Shown one piece after another: positions 8,474 to 17,629 of a DNA stretch of 64,000 nt. A model generated the notes under the pieces. The model saw only the letters and a list, made by a program, of their open reading frames with translations. It was not told the origin of the DNA and did no database searches. The DNA is from Bacteroidales bacterium. Its GTDB lineage: Bacteria; Bacteroidota; Bacteroidia; Bacteroidales; F082. Where the stretch lies: positions 4,186-68,185 of the forward strand of contig JAEEQP010000019.1 in NCBI GenBank assembly GCA_016285355.1, read 5' to 3'. Each line of letters begins with the position of its first letter. The first letter of the stretch is position 1. A program made the position numbers and the translations under genes.

Positions 8474-9391
8474 CTACTTCAATTCAAGTGATGTCTGTCC
8501 GATTAACTTGCCCCCTTGTTCATAGATATCTATGAAATAGGTGCCAGGCCTGAATTCAATATCGGAAGGCTTAGTGTAATAAGCACGCACATCCGTTTCC
8601 TTTCCCTCATAATTGACCCTGACCTTTTCGGTAAACTGTAAGGTCTCTCCATTGGATTCAAAGGCATATTCATCGCCTATACCCTTGCAAATGACCGCTT
8701 TGGTAGGATTAGCGATACGGACATAAAAAATCTTGGTCCCAGGTTGAATCAACTCGTTTTCTGCAACCGTAAAATCAATTCTGATGCGTTCGGCACGACT
8801 GGCACGGTCGGTCGACGATTCCTTGCCGCTACCTTTGAAGCGTACACCTTGAGCCGAATAATTGTGGAGTTTCATCGTAGCTGCCAGATTCACCTTATTG
8901 GTCAATTCTTCCTTCTGACGCGTGAGATTGGTATTCTGACGGCGTTCGGCCTGAAATTCCTCACGGATACGCTCGTTTTCAGCCACTAACTCTCGGTTGA
9001 CAGTATAAAGTGAATCCATTTGACGCACATAACGCTGAGAAATCTCTTGTAATGCAGCCAATTTCTTCTTGATGCGGTAATAATCCCATTGAGAATCAAG
9101 GAGCTTCTTGATTTCAACGGCATCGGCTTGGATGATGCTGTCTTTTTGTGCCAATTCCACACTAAGTTCTCCATAGCTTTCCTTCAGTTCGTTATGAACT
9201 TTCATCAAGCTATCAACTTCAGCTTGAAAATCAGCACGCTGCATTTCTTTCTCAGCCTCAAGCACTTTCAATTCCTCCTTCATAGAAGCGTTTTGGGACG
9301 ACTTGACGATGACAAGTACAACGGCCATGACCAACGCTGCAAGAAGGACATACAACAATATTTGTTTTTTAGTGTTTTTCTCTGCATCCAT
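8474..9391 (-). CDS. Membrane-anchored coiled-coil protein, unknown function
   Basis: A 305-aa protein. Residues 10-29 form a single membrane helix (ILLYVLLAALVMAVVLVIV), residues 35-165 are heptad-rich charged coiled coil, and the last 130 residues are a beta-rich globular domain (from MKLHNYSAQG to the end) that probably lies in the periplasm. Similar architecture is widespread in Bacteroidota as hypothetical proteins sometimes mislabelled SMC-like. There is no enzymatic motif. It is a single-gene unit with a terminator behind it, next to the polysaccharide-export operon but not clearly part of it. A scaffold or envelope-spanning role is only a guess. Confidence 0.7.
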   Translation of the reverse strand: MDAEKNTKKQILLYVLLAALVMAVVLVIVKSSQNASMKEELKVLEAEKEMQRADFQAEVDSLMKVHNELKESYGELSVELAQKDSIIQADAVEIKKLLDSQWDYYRIKKKLAALQEISQRYVRQMDSLYTVNRELVAENERIREEFQAERRQNTNLTRQKEELTNKVNLAATMKLHNYSAQGVRFKGSGKESSTDRASRAERIRIDFTVAENELIQPGTKIFYVRIANPTKAVICKGIGDEYAFESNGETLQFTEKVRVNYEGKETDVRAYYTKPSDIEFRPGTYFIDIYEQGGKLIGQTSLELK

Positions 9392-9447
9392 GATATTCTG
9401 CTTTTAGATACACATTATATAACGTTGCAAAAATGACCTATATTGCG

Positions 9448-9978
9448 CTACTGCAACATCTCTGCCTTAATTGGTTCCACTTTTGTCCGCGGAATGTTGA
9501 CTGGCAAATATTGACCAACCACATCAATATAGACTATCAGGCGACGCTTGTCTTTGACAGACTCAAGTCGGCCACAAAGTCCTTTCATAGGTCCGCTGAT
9601 GATTCTCACCGTCTGACCTTCCTTCAAGTCATCCTTGTCCATTATCCTGCCCTCATCGTCCATCTCATAATCCTGAATAAAACGCTTGATGGCAAGTATT
9701 TGATTTTCAGGAACAATTACAGCCTTTCGTTCAAAAGAAACGAACTTGACCACCCCATAAACACTCACAATAGGCAAATGCTCTTTCTCGTTGGAAAAGA
9801 CAAATATATACGATTTAAACAGCGGCTCCTCAACTTTCTTACGACGGTCGCTCCATTGCTTGAGCCGAGTAATCATCGGCAAGTATGCCTCTATGCCCAA
9901 GTCTTGCAACTGAGTCAAAACCTTTTTCTCAGCGCGTGACCTGACATAGAGGGCATGCCAATATCTCGGTTGTTCCAT
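9448..9978 (-). CDS. UpxY/NusG-family transcription antiterminator
   Basis: A 176-aa NusG-like protein. The NGN domain opens with YWHALYVRSRAEKKVLTQL and continues through the PLFKSYIFVF strand; the C-terminal KOW domain has EGQTVRIISGPMKGLCGRL. In Bacteroides, UpxY proteins ride RNA polymerase and keep it transcribing long capsule operons. I prefer the ATG at 9978; the GTG one codon upstream also opens the frame. It is the last gene of gldH-wza-wzc, 12 bases after wzc, whereas UpxY genes normally lead the operon they control. It may therefore act in trans on the 34-kb glycan cluster. Confidence 0.85.
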   Translation of the reverse strand: MEQPRYWHALYVRSRAEKKVLTQLQDLGIEAYLPMITRLKQWSDRRKKVEEPLFKSYIFVFSNEKEHLPIVSVYGVVKFVSFERKAVIVPENQILAIKRFIQDYEMDDEGRIMDKDDLKEGQTVRIISGPMKGLCGRLESVKDKRRLIVYIDVVGQYLPVNIPRTKVEPIKAEMLQ

Positions 9979-9990
9979 CACCTAAAGTGA

Positions 9991-12516
9991 TTAGCTATTG
10001 CTCTTTTCCGAATCTTTTGAATGATGGTGGTGGTGATGCTTTTTTTTCTTACCTGTATCCTCTTGCGGATTCTCACCATAATAGTCGTTGCCATAGTAAC
10101 CACTATTACTGCTACCGTATCTGCCATAGCCATAGCCGTAAGCATAACCGTAGCCATAGCCGTATTTCTTACCATAGCCGTAGCCATAACCCTTATTTGT
10201 CTGGATACCGTTAAGGACGATAGACATCTTGAGACCGCGGGTTTCCATATCTTTGATGATGGTACCGAAGATATTCTTGTTGGTGACACCTTGACGAACA
10301 ATGAACAAGTTCACGTCACTATGTCTCATCAACAGGAAGGCATCGGTGACCAAACCGACAGGCGGAGTATCGATGATGATGTAGTCGTAACGCTCGCGGA
10401 GCAGTTGGAAGAGTTCATCGCACTTCTCGGAAGCAATCAATTCAGCCGGATTGGGCGGGATAGGACCACTGGTGATGATATCGAGGCTGGGAATAGCTGA
10501 AGTAGATTGGATGATGTTTTCAAACGGTTCCTTGTTGGAGAGGAATGAACTCAATCCGATATTGTTGTTCAAGCCGAATTCCTTAAAAAGTTTCGGTTTA
10601 CGTAAGTCGAAGCCCAACAGAACGGTCTTCTTACCATAAAGTGCGTAGATGGACGCGACATTAATGGCATTGAAGGTCTTACCGATACTCTGCATGTCAC
10701 CCGTAACGAGGACGGTACATTTCGTCTTGCCTTGCGTAATGAATTCAATATTGGTACGGATGGAGCGAAACGACTCGGCGATAGGTGCCTTGGGTGAATT
10801 GACGACCACGAGCGGATCCTTCGAAGAGGTTTGTGCCACCTGGCCAATAATCGGGAAGTTGGTCAGTTTCTCCACATCCTTGCGATCACTGATGGACACA
10901 TTGAAGAAGTCCTTGAGGAACAAATACAAAGCAGGTATCAACAGGCCAAGGATGATGGCAATGAGATAATTCATGGAAGTACGAGGAGAGATACAATACG
11001 TTCTTTCCATTTTGGCCAAATCAAGAATCTCATTGTCAGGTGTATTGGAAGCCTTCAGAATTTGAGCCTCAGCACGACGCTGCATCAAATATTTGTAAGT
11101 CTCTTCGCTGAAATTGAAATTACGTTGGTAATCAATCAACTGTTGTTGCTTCTCAGGAAGCACTTTGGTTTCAGAAACGGTCTTCGCTATACGCTTGTTG
11201 ATTTCATCAAGACCCATCTCGGCATTAATCACCAAGTTGTTGATGGTTTCCAACAAGGTTTTCTTCGTAGTAACAATCTGTTCGTTGAGCTTCACAATCT
11301 GAGGGTGCTGTTCCGTTTGGGTAAGCAATTGGGTAGCCTTTGTCTGCGACAAGGTGACAAGGTCTCTTACCAACTGATTGAGCAAGGGGTCGGCAATACC
11401 CATCGTACTGGGAGCTGCAAGATTTTCCGGATCATCAATCTGTTCCTTAATATAATCCTGCAAACGCTTGTAAATCTTAACATTAACAGTCATTTCAGCT
11501 CTCTCTTTCTCCAAAGCCTGCAAATTGTTGTAAATCTGAGAGGCTTGCAAATCAAGATTCATAAGGTCATTTTGTGTACGGAATTCTTGCAACTCAGTTG
11601 CAGCACTGCCCAATGACTCTTGAATTCCTGTCAATTCTTCATCAATGAAACGAATGGTATTCTCAGAAACCTGGTTCTTCTTTTCCAATCCACGATTAAC
11701 ATATTCTGTCATCAACATATTAATGTATTCAACGATTTTGTTAGGATTGTTACCTGTTATAACTATGGAGGCAACAGAAGATTGCTTGCTGGTTGTAGTC
11801 ACTGTATAATTGCTCAACTGACTAACCAAACTTGGATAGCTATTGAGTTTGAAAGACAATTTTCGGCTGTTATCGGTTTCTGCATTGTAGTTTTCGTTCA
11901 AAACAATACGGAAACGGTTATACCCATTATCAACCCACTCGCCTTGCTTGCATTTTGTATCTATTTCAATTTTTCCAAGGACACTTGGCAATGATCGGCA
12001 GAGCACATAGTCATATTTTGCAAGGAAATCTGAGGTGCCGTGCAAACTCATTGTCTCGCCACCTAAACCAGATATCTCGTAGGTCAAGCCAACCGCTTGC
12101 GGAACACTACGGTCAAATTCAACCATAAATGGAGCGGTTTTATACAATTCAGATGTAGAAACACGTCCTTTTTCGTAATACGAGACCTCCAAGTTCATCT
12201 TTTTGATGGCTCGTTCCATAAGTGTATAAGACCTAAGAATGGCCATTTCGTTTTCAACATTTGATTTGCCCATGTTCAAATTTGTCATAAGCATTGTAGG
12301 GTCAAATGCCTGATCGCTTTTAATAAGCACTGTACCTGAAGTTTGATACACGCTAGGCTTATATCTGTTGATAACAAAGCCTATCGCTAAAGCGACAAAA
12401 ACACAGATAACAAAAAGATACCAATGGCTCAAGCATATATAAATCAATTGCTTGATATCAACGGATTGTTCCTCTCCACTCTGTTGAGGTCTGAAATTTG
12501 TTGTTTCGTTCTGCAT
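9991..12516 (-). CDS. wzc: Wzc-like polysaccharide chain-length regulator with tyrosine autokinase domain
   Basis: An 841-aa inner-membrane protein controlling polymer length and export. Membrane helices flank a long periplasmic coiled-coil region: one near residues 33-50 (WYLFVICVFVALAIGFVI) and one near 510-530. The cytoplasmic BY-kinase has Walker A GDMQSIGKT, an A' motif LLGFDLRKPK and Walker B IIIDTPPVGLVTD. The tail is a Tyr/Gly array (YGYGYG units) that would be the autophosphorylated cluster, then KKKK, six histidines and a short acidic/serine end. The first Asp usually seen in A' is replaced by Gly. It lies between wza and upxY in one operon and probably serves the Wzy-dependent cluster further on. 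Confidence 0.9.
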   Translation of the reverse strand: MQNETTNFRPQQSGEEQSVDIKQLIYICLSHWYLFVICVFVALAIGFVINRYKPSVYQTSGTVLIKSDQAFDPTMLMTNLNMGKSNVENEMAILRSYTLMERAIKKMNLEVSYYEKGRVSTSELYKTAPFMVEFDRSVPQAVGLTYEISGLGGETMSLHGTSDFLAKYDYVLCRSLPSVLGKIEIDTKCKQGEWVDNGYNRFRIVLNENYNAETDNSRKLSFKLNSYPSLVSQLSNYTVTTTSKQSSVASIVITGNNPNKIVEYINMLMTEYVNRGLEKKNQVSENTIRFIDEELTGIQESLGSAATELQEFRTQNDLMNLDLQASQIYNNLQALEKERAEMTVNVKIYKRLQDYIKEQIDDPENLAAPSTMGIADPLLNQLVRDLVTLSQTKATQLLTQTEQHPQIVKLNEQIVTTKKTLLETINNLVINAEMGLDEINKRIAKTVSETKVLPEKQQQLIDYQRNFNFSEETYKYLMQRRAEAQILKASNTPDNEILDLAKMERTYCISPRTSMNYLIAIILGLLIPALYLFLKDFFNVSISDRKDVEKLTNFPIIGQVAQTSSKDPLVVVNSPKAPIAESFRSIRTNIEFITQGKTKCTVLVTGDMQSIGKTFNAINVASIYALYGKKTVLLGFDLRKPKLFKEFGLNNNIGLSSFLSNKEPFENIIQSTSAIPSLDIITSGPIPPNPAELIASEKCDELFQLLRERYDYIIIDTPPVGLVTDAFLLMRHSDVNLFIVRQGVTNKNIFGTIIKDMETRGLKMSIVLNGIQTNKGYGYGYGKKYGYGYGYAYGYGYGRYGSSNSGYYGNDYYGENPQEDTGKKKKHHHHHHSKDSEKSNS
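10075..10200 (-). repeat. Tyr-Gly codon repeat in the wzc tail
   Basis: An in-frame tandem pattern of GGCTATGG/GGTTACGG units encodes the YGYGYG-rich C-terminus of Wzc. Such short repeats can change length by slippage, altering the number of phosphorylatable tyrosines. Confidence 0.7.
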
Positions 12517-12553
12517 GACTATCTCAAATTAAATTATTTACTTCTTAATTTAC

Positions 12554-13351
12554 TTATCTTTTAAATGCAACATACAAAGTGACTGCCAACGAGACAGCTG
12601 ACAACACCGTCGAATAGGGGAATGCCGTGAAACCCCACTGCTTGATCTTCATCGGTTCGACATAAATGATATCGTTGGGCTTTAAATAATAATAAGGTGA
12701 AGCAAGAATGTCAGCCTGACCCATATCCACAGTAACAATCTCGGACCCATGATCGGTTTGACGGATAATCCTTACCTCGTCATTTTTTGCAAAATTGGTC
12801 ATATTGCCCGCTAAGGAAATAGCTTCAAACAAATTAATCTGCGATTGATAGACCTTATACATACCAGGACGCGTAACTTCGCCCAGCACCGTAAGATTAA
12901 AGTTAGACAATTTTACAATAATGGTAGTCTGATTAACATACTTGTCAAGCTCAGTTTGTAGTCTTGCTTTAGCTTCATCAATAGTCAAATTTTTCAATTC
13001 AATTTTTCCAGTCAGCGGCATCTCAATACAGCCTTCCTCATCCAACGTATAAGACTGAAGATAAATTGAAGCATCTGATGATAATTGCGTGCGAACTCCA
13101 GTACTTTCGCCAGACAATGAAGTAGCAGTTCTCTCATCCACCGTGTTCAGCACACGAATGTACAAATTGTCACCAGGTTGCAATTTGTAGTTGACCGAAC
13201 GGTCGTTGACATACTCTTGTGAAATGTTTGCTGCCGCCATTTGAGCGTCTTTAAGATAAATCATTTTCTTTTGAGGAACACATGAGGCGAACATCATGGT
13301 TAAAACTACTGTAAAGATTCCAAGTTTTGTAATTTTGTTAAAGTACTTCAT
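12554..13351 (-). CDS. wza: Wza-like polysaccharide export outer-membrane lipoprotein
   Basis: A 265-aa lipoprotein with a signal peptide ending in the lipobox MMFASC (Cys at about residue 24). The Poly_export domain starts near NYKLQPGDNLYIRVL, and an SLBB domain follows with FNLTVLGEVTRPGMY. The C-terminal GFTAFPYSTVLSAVSLAVTLYVAF is a single hydrophobic helix fitting the octameric outer-membrane pore of Wza. It should export the polymer made by the Wzx/Wzy cluster together with Wzc. The start lies 11 bases after gldH's stop codon and 37 bases before wzc. Confidence 0.9.
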   Translation of the reverse strand: MKYFNKITKLGIFTVVLTMMFASCVPQKKMIYLKDAQMAAANISQEYVNDRSVNYKLQPGDNLYIRVLNTVDERTATSLSGESTGVRTQLSSDASIYLQSYTLDEEGCIEMPLTGKIELKNLTIDEAKARLQTELDKYVNQTTIIVKLSNFNLTVLGEVTRPGMYKVYQSQINLFEAISLAGNMTNFAKNDEVRIIRQTDHGSEIVTVDMGQADILASPYYYLKPNDIIYVEPMKIKQWGFTAFPYSTVLSAVSLAVTLYVAFKR

Positions 13352-13362
13352 ACGTATTATGT

Positions 13363-13839
13363 TTATTTGTTTTTCAAATTATTGTCTGTTAATGTCAATT
13401 CTTTTATGCCCACCAAAGGAGTGATGGGCATTCTATATTCGATTTGGAAACGATAGATTCCTGGGTCGGTAATCAAAAACTGTTTGTTGATGGGAAAATC
13501 GAAAGTATAACATCCGTCTTTCAATTCAGAATTCCAATGACCTTCTTTATCTTTCAGGCTAAACTTGTAGCCCTTGCTGCGATATGGATTGCCCTCATTG
13601 GTAAAAACGGTAAAAACCATCGAAAAATAGTCGTAAGGATAATCTTCTGTAAAACTGACCCGCATACTCAAATCAAATGTGGTTTCTTCTTTGATCTCAA
13701 CGTCATTGCGCAAATAATCAAAGCGTTCCCACATGGTGTTGAAAAAACTCCGCTGAATCAATGCGGAATTTTTCTCTTGTTGATTACACCCTGTTAGGAA
13801 CAAACCCAACAATAATAATATGAATACACACTTCTTCAT
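13363..13839 (-). CDS. gldH: Gliding motility lipoprotein GldH
   Basis: A 158-aa lipoprotein (MKKCVFILLLLGLFLTGC) matching the GldH family: after the anchor come an aromatic WERFDYLRNDVEI segment and a beta-sandwich with RVSFTEDYPYDYFSM and YRFQIEYRMPITPLVGI near the end. In Flavobacterium GldH is needed for gliding, while in non-gliding Bacteroidota its role is unresolved but it is kept with T9SS genes. I use the ATG at 13839 instead of the longer frame opened further upstream, because the promoter box at 13860-13867 lies inside that extension and the lipoprotein signal starts here. It heads the wza-wzc-upxY unit. Confidence 0.85.
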   Translation of the reverse strand: MKKCVFILLLLGLFLTGCNQQEKNSALIQRSFFNTMWERFDYLRNDVEIKEETTFDLSMRVSFTEDYPYDYFSMVFTVFTNEGNPYRSKGYKFSLKDKEGHWNSELKDGCYTFDFPINKQFLITDPGIYRFQIEYRMPITPLVGIKELTLTDNNLKNK

Positions 13840-13859
13840 TTTAAGCATAAAAAAGCGTG

Positions 13860-13867
13860 CAAATATA
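13860..13867 (-). promoter_or_regulatory. -7 box for the gldH-wza-wzc-upxY unit
   Basis: Minus strand TATATTTG followed by CACG fits TAnnTTTG exactly and lies 21 bases before the gldH ATG. Confidence 0.6.
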
Positions 13868-13986
13868 CAAAAAAACTGAATCACCACAATAATTGGACTG
13901 TTTTTCATTTTTTTTGCGTCAAAAAAGTGTTTTTTCAACCCAAAAAATAGTTCCAAAAAAAACACCCATAAACAAAGAAAAACCTA

Positions 13987-13994
13987 TACCTTTG
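13987..13994 (+). promoter_or_regulatory. -7 box for mrdA-rodA
   Basis: TACCTTTG fits TAnnTTTG; the predicted transcript start falls just before the ATG at 14013, which argues against a longer PBP2 reading from 13893. Confidence 0.55.
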
Positions 13995-14012
13995 TACACG
14001 GCTTTAGATGTC

Positions 14013-15872
14013 ATGAAAACGAGAAACAACAATCTGTCTTCCAGAAAATTAGTTGTGATGGGTATCTTCATCGCAGTGGGTATATTGTATCTCATCAGAT
14101 TGTTTTCGCTTCAGGTCATCGACAAGCACTACAAACAGTTGGCCGACAACAATGCCCTCCGTTTTGTTACACAGTATCCTGCAAGAGGAAAAATTTTCGA
14201 CCGAAACGGCAATTTGTTGGTGTTCAACGAGGCCGTCTACGACTTGATGGTCGTTCCAAAACAAGTCATAGAAAGGACGAAAGATACCCTAAACCCATTT
14301 GACACATTAGAATTCTGTCGGCTGCTTGACATAGACAAGACCTCGTTCATCGAAAGGATGAACAAGGCCAAAAAGGAGTCTTATTTGAAGCCTTCTCCTT
14401 TCATGACCCAAGTTTCAAAAGAAAACTACGCGCACATTGCCGAAGTACTTTACAGGTATAACGGTTTCTATTTCCAGACCCGAACCGTCCGTCATTATCC
14501 TATGGCCATAGCGGCACATACGTTGGGCGACATCGGCGAAATCAGCCAGAACGAACTTGACAAAGACGAAGAAGATTACTACCGCCAGGGCGATTATGTC
14601 GGCAAGTCGGGCATTGAAAAGTCGTACGAGAAAGAACTGCGTGGCGTGAAGGGCTTGAAAGTGATGATGGTGGATGTGCATAACCGAGAAATGGGCAGTT
14701 TCATGGATGGTGAACTCGACAAAGACCCTGTCGCGGGAAAAGACATCTATCTCGGCATGGATGCTGAACTGCAAGCCTACGGCGAGCGTTTGATGCAAGG
14801 CAAAATTGGCTCCATCGTGGCCGTGGAACCCTCAACGGGGCAAATTTTAGCTTTCGTCTCAAGCCCCACCTACGACCCCAATCTGTTGGTTGGACGCGAA
14901 CGTGGAAAAAACTACAACGAACTCCAGAAAGACCCGATGAAACCTCTGATTAACAGAGCTATCAGCGGAACTTATCCTCCCGGGTCAACCTTCAAAACCG
15001 TTGTTGGACTCATTGCTATGCAAAGCGGCACCATTACTCCTGCCACACCTTTCCATTGCTCAGGTCCTGCCTCACTGCCCATCAAATGCACTCACTCCCA
15101 TGGAAGCAGCCCCGATTTTGCCAACGCCATCATGAATTCGTGCAATCCTTATTTCTATGAGGCTTTCAAGGCGACCATAAACAACCCGAAGTTCGGGAAC
15201 ATGAAAAACGGCTATCAGTATTGGAAAGACATGACCTACAAGATGGGTCTTGGCCGCAAGTTCAACACTGACATTCCTTACGAACGCTCGGGCAACATCC
15301 CGTCTCGCGAATACTACGACCGGATGTATAACGGACAATGGAACTCCGTGACTATCCGTTCATTAGGTATCGGTCAAGGTGAAGTGTTGGTCACGCCTTT
15401 GCAATTGGCCAATATCGCCGCCATGATTGCCAACGAAGGCTACTATTATCCGCCACATCTCATCAAATGCTTCGGCGACACCACAGCCATCCCCGAAGTG
15501 ATGACCACCCGCGTCGACCCCGGCATTGACCCTCGCCATGTCAGAGTGATGAAAGCTGGTCTGCGCACTGTGTTCAGTGGCCCCGCAGGCACAGCACGAC
15601 GTTATGAAATGAAAGACATCGCCCAATGTGGAAAAACCGGCACCGCCCAAAACCCGCATGGAAATTATCACTCCAACTTCATTGCCTTTGCGCCCGCGGA
15701 AAACCCGAAAATCGCCTTGGCTGTCATCATCGAAAACGGCGGTTACGGTGCCACTTGGGCAGCTCCCATCGCCAGCTTGATGATTGAAAAATACATCCGA
15801 GGCTATACCACACGCGAAGACTTGGAACAACGCATGATGGAAGGCAGAATCTCATACAAGAACGAAAGATGA
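14013..15872 (+). CDS. mrdA: Penicillin-binding protein 2 (elongation transpeptidase)
   Basis: A 619-aa class B PBP that cross-links peptidoglycan during side-wall growth. A membrane anchor lies at residues 12-33 (LVVMGIFIAVGILYLIRLF), then the pedestal domain with RGKIFDRNGNLLVFNE, then the transpeptidase with all three signatures: STFK (in PPGSTFKT), SCN (in MNSCNPYF) and KTG (in CGKTGTAQ). The start at 14013 is supported by the promoter box. It overlaps rodA by four bases (ATGA), so the two are translationally coupled. mreBCD, often upstream, are not here; gldH is divergent instead. Confidence 0.95.
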   Translation: MKTRNNNLSSRKLVVMGIFIAVGILYLIRLFSLQVIDKHYKQLADNNALRFVTQYPARGKIFDRNGNLLVFNEAVYDLMVVPKQVIERTKDTLNPFDTLEFCRLLDIDKTSFIERMNKAKKESYLKPSPFMTQVSKENYAHIAEVLYRYNGFYFQTRTVRHYPMAIAAHTLGDIGEISQNELDKDEEDYYRQGDYVGKSGIEKSYEKELRGVKGLKVMMVDVHNREMGSFMDGELDKDPVAGKDIYLGMDAELQAYGERLMQGKIGSIVAVEPSTGQILAFVSSPTYDPNLLVGRERGKNYNELQKDPMKPLINRAISGTYPPGSTFKTVVGLIAMQSGTITPATPFHCSGPASLPIKCTHSHGSSPDFANAIMNSCNPYFYEAFKATINNPKFGNMKNGYQYWKDMTYKMGLGRKFNTDIPYERSGNIPSREYYDRMYNGQWNSVTIRSLGIGQGEVLVTPLQLANIAAMIANEGYYYPPHLIKCFGDTTAIPEVMTTRVDPGIDPRHVRVMKAGLRTVFSGPAGTARRYEMKDIAQCGKTGTAQNPHGNYHSNFIAFAPAENPKIALAVIIENGGYGATWAAPIASLMIEKYIRGYTTREDLEQRMMEGRISYKNER

Positions 15873-17137
15873 ACGAAAGAAACAGTATCATAGGAAAAGT
15901 CGACTGGGTGACCATACTTATCTATTTGGCATTGGTGCTGATAGGTTGGTTCAGCATTTTCTCGGCCCGATACAATGAAGCACACCCCAGCATCTTCGAC
16001 CTGTCGCAAGTCTATGGAAAACAGTTGATTTGGATTGGTGCCGCGCTCTTTATGGGCTTTGTCATATTGCTTATCGATGCCAAGTTTTTCAACGCTTTCG
16101 CATTTTGGATTTATATCGCTGTATTAGCCGCACTATTCATGGTGCTGGTCTATGGCAAAGCCACCAAAGGTGCCACCTCCTGGATTGAGTTCGGTCCTGT
16201 CAAATTCCAGCCTTCCGAGTTTGCAAAAATGGCGACGGCATTAGCAGTAGCCAGTTATCTCGGCAGATTAGACGTCGACCTCCAAAAGCGTAAGGATCAA
16301 ATCTTTGCTATTAGTCTCGTCCTTATCCCGATGGCTCTTGTGTTACTTCAGAATGATACTGGGTCGGCTATCGTTTTTGTCTCATTTATTTTCATTTTTT
16401 ACCGCGAAGGTCTCTCTGGAGCAGGGTTAGTAATGGTAGCTGGCGTAGTTGCCGTAATTTTGTTCGTTCTCACCTTGATTTGGTCGCAAAAAATCATGTA
16501 TCTCATCCTCGGCGGCTTGCTCATACTCACCTTGACTTACTATCTGATTACCAAGAAGAAAGGCCTTGTCCAGATGCTGGCTGTCTTCGCATGCATGTTT
16601 GTGTTTGTCTTTTCGGTTGACTATGCCTTCAACAAGGTGCTTCAAGAGCATCAACAGAACCGCATCTTGGTGCTTTTGGGTCAACTTGATGATCCAAAAG
16701 GTGTAGGATACAATGTACACCAATCAAAGATTGCCATCGGCTCCGGTGGGTTAACAGGTAAAGGTTTCTTGCAAGGCACGCAGACCAAATATGACTTTGT
16801 CCCTGAGCAACATACCGATTTCATTTTCTGCACTATAGGTGAAGAAGGTGGTTTTCTTGGCACCGCTACCGTGGTGCTACTTTATGTGGCTTTGTTGGTT
16901 CGACTCATCATCCTCGCCGAACGACAACGATCTACCTTTAGCCGCGTGTACGGATACGGTGTCGCGGGAATCCTTTTCGTCCACGTGGCCATCAACATCG
17001 GCATGACAATTGGATTAGTTCCAGTCATCGGCATTCCCCTACCCTTCCTGAGTTACGGCGGCTCAAGTATGCTGGCTTTCACCATGATGTTAGCCATCTT
17101 CGTGAAACAGGATGCCTATCGGTTGAATGTATTATAA
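15869..17137 (+). CDS. rodA: RodA, SEDS peptidoglycan glycosyltransferase
   Basis: A 422-aa polytopic membrane protein (about ten helices) of the SEDS family, polymerising lipid II in the elongasome with PBP2. Hallmarks include WIEFGPVKFQPSEFAK with the conserved PSE, LLQNDTGSAIVF, PEQHTDFIFCTIGEEGGF and the terminal GIPLPFLSYGGSSML. The periplasmic Asp region (NDTGSA) and the PEQHTDF loop are intact. It ends by overlapping the 3' end of the convergent acetyltransferase gene by six bases, so no terminator space is left between them. Confidence 0.95.
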   Translation: MNERNSIIGKVDWVTILIYLALVLIGWFSIFSARYNEAHPSIFDLSQVYGKQLIWIGAALFMGFVILLIDAKFFNAFAFWIYIAVLAALFMVLVYGKATKGATSWIEFGPVKFQPSEFAKMATALAVASYLGRLDVDLQKRKDQIFAISLVLIPMALVLLQNDTGSAIVFVSFIFIFYREGLSGAGLVMVAGVVAVILFVLTLIWSQKIMYLILGGLLILTLTYYLITKKKGLVQMLAVFACMFVFVFSVDYAFNKVLQEHQQNRILVLLGQLDDPKGVGYNVHQSKIAIGSGGLTGKGFLQGTQTKYDFVPEQHTDFIFCTIGEEGGFLGTATVVLLYVALLVRLIILAERQRSTFSRVYGYGVAGILFVHVAINIGMTIGLVPVIGIPLPFLSYGGSSMLAFTMMLAIFVKQDAYRLNVL

Positions 17138-17629
17138 CACCTTGTAATACAGATTCCTCACCAAGCCACCATATTTTTCCTCCGTCTTGGCGTAGACATA
17201 GCCTTCCTTCAGGAAATTGTTGATGCTGAAGTCATTATTGGGCGCAACAGTGGTGCAAAGCAGGTTAAAACCTCTCGTAATGGCAATTTTTTCCACCTCA
17301 CGGATAAGCTTTCTTTGCAAGCCTAAACCTCGATAACCCTCACGCACAAGAAACAGCTTTTGGTTTGCGGATTTATACTCGCCTTGCAAACCCAAATCAT
17401 GGAAATGGTCTTCCTCAATGCATTGCGGCACATAGAGCATTCCTATGGCTACCAATAAGTTACCATCCCAAATGCCCAAAGTCACGTTGGGCTCTTCCAA
17501 ACAAGAAGCAATCATTTCGGGCGAATTATGGCGTAACACCGTCTTGTCAGGCAAAGCGGCATAAATCGTCTCATTCAGGTCCATGACGGCTTGTAAATCA
17601 GAGGGTTGGCATTGACGAAGCTCCATCAT
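17132..17629 (-). CDS. GNAT family N-acetyltransferase
   Basis: A 165-aa acetyl-CoA-dependent acyltransferase of the GNAT fold. The pyrophosphate-binding loop is GYRGLGLQRKLI, preceded by strand KLFLVRE and followed by the LLCTTVAPNN/NFLKEGYVY segment typical of motif B. Substrate unknown. The start overlaps the adenine deaminase stop by four bases, so it is probably translated from the same message and could be a companion of purine or nucleoside metabolism, though such pairings are often accidental. Confidence 0.8.
   Translation of the reverse strand: MMELRQCQPSDLQAVMDLNETIYAALPDKTVLRHNSPEMIASCLEEPNVTLGIWDGNLLVAIGMLYVPQCIEEDHFHDLGLQGEYKSANQKLFLVREGYRGLGLQRKLIREVEKIAITRGFNLLCTTVAPNNDFSINNFLKEGYVYAKTEEKYGGLVRNLYYKVL

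Noticed and set aside
10075..10200. Regular repeats that could look like a CRISPR array
   Set aside because: They are in-frame Tyr-Gly codons of wzc with no spacers of constant length.
13893..14012. Longer PBP2 start
   Set aside because: The extension has no PBP2 character and contains the promoter box at 13987-13994.
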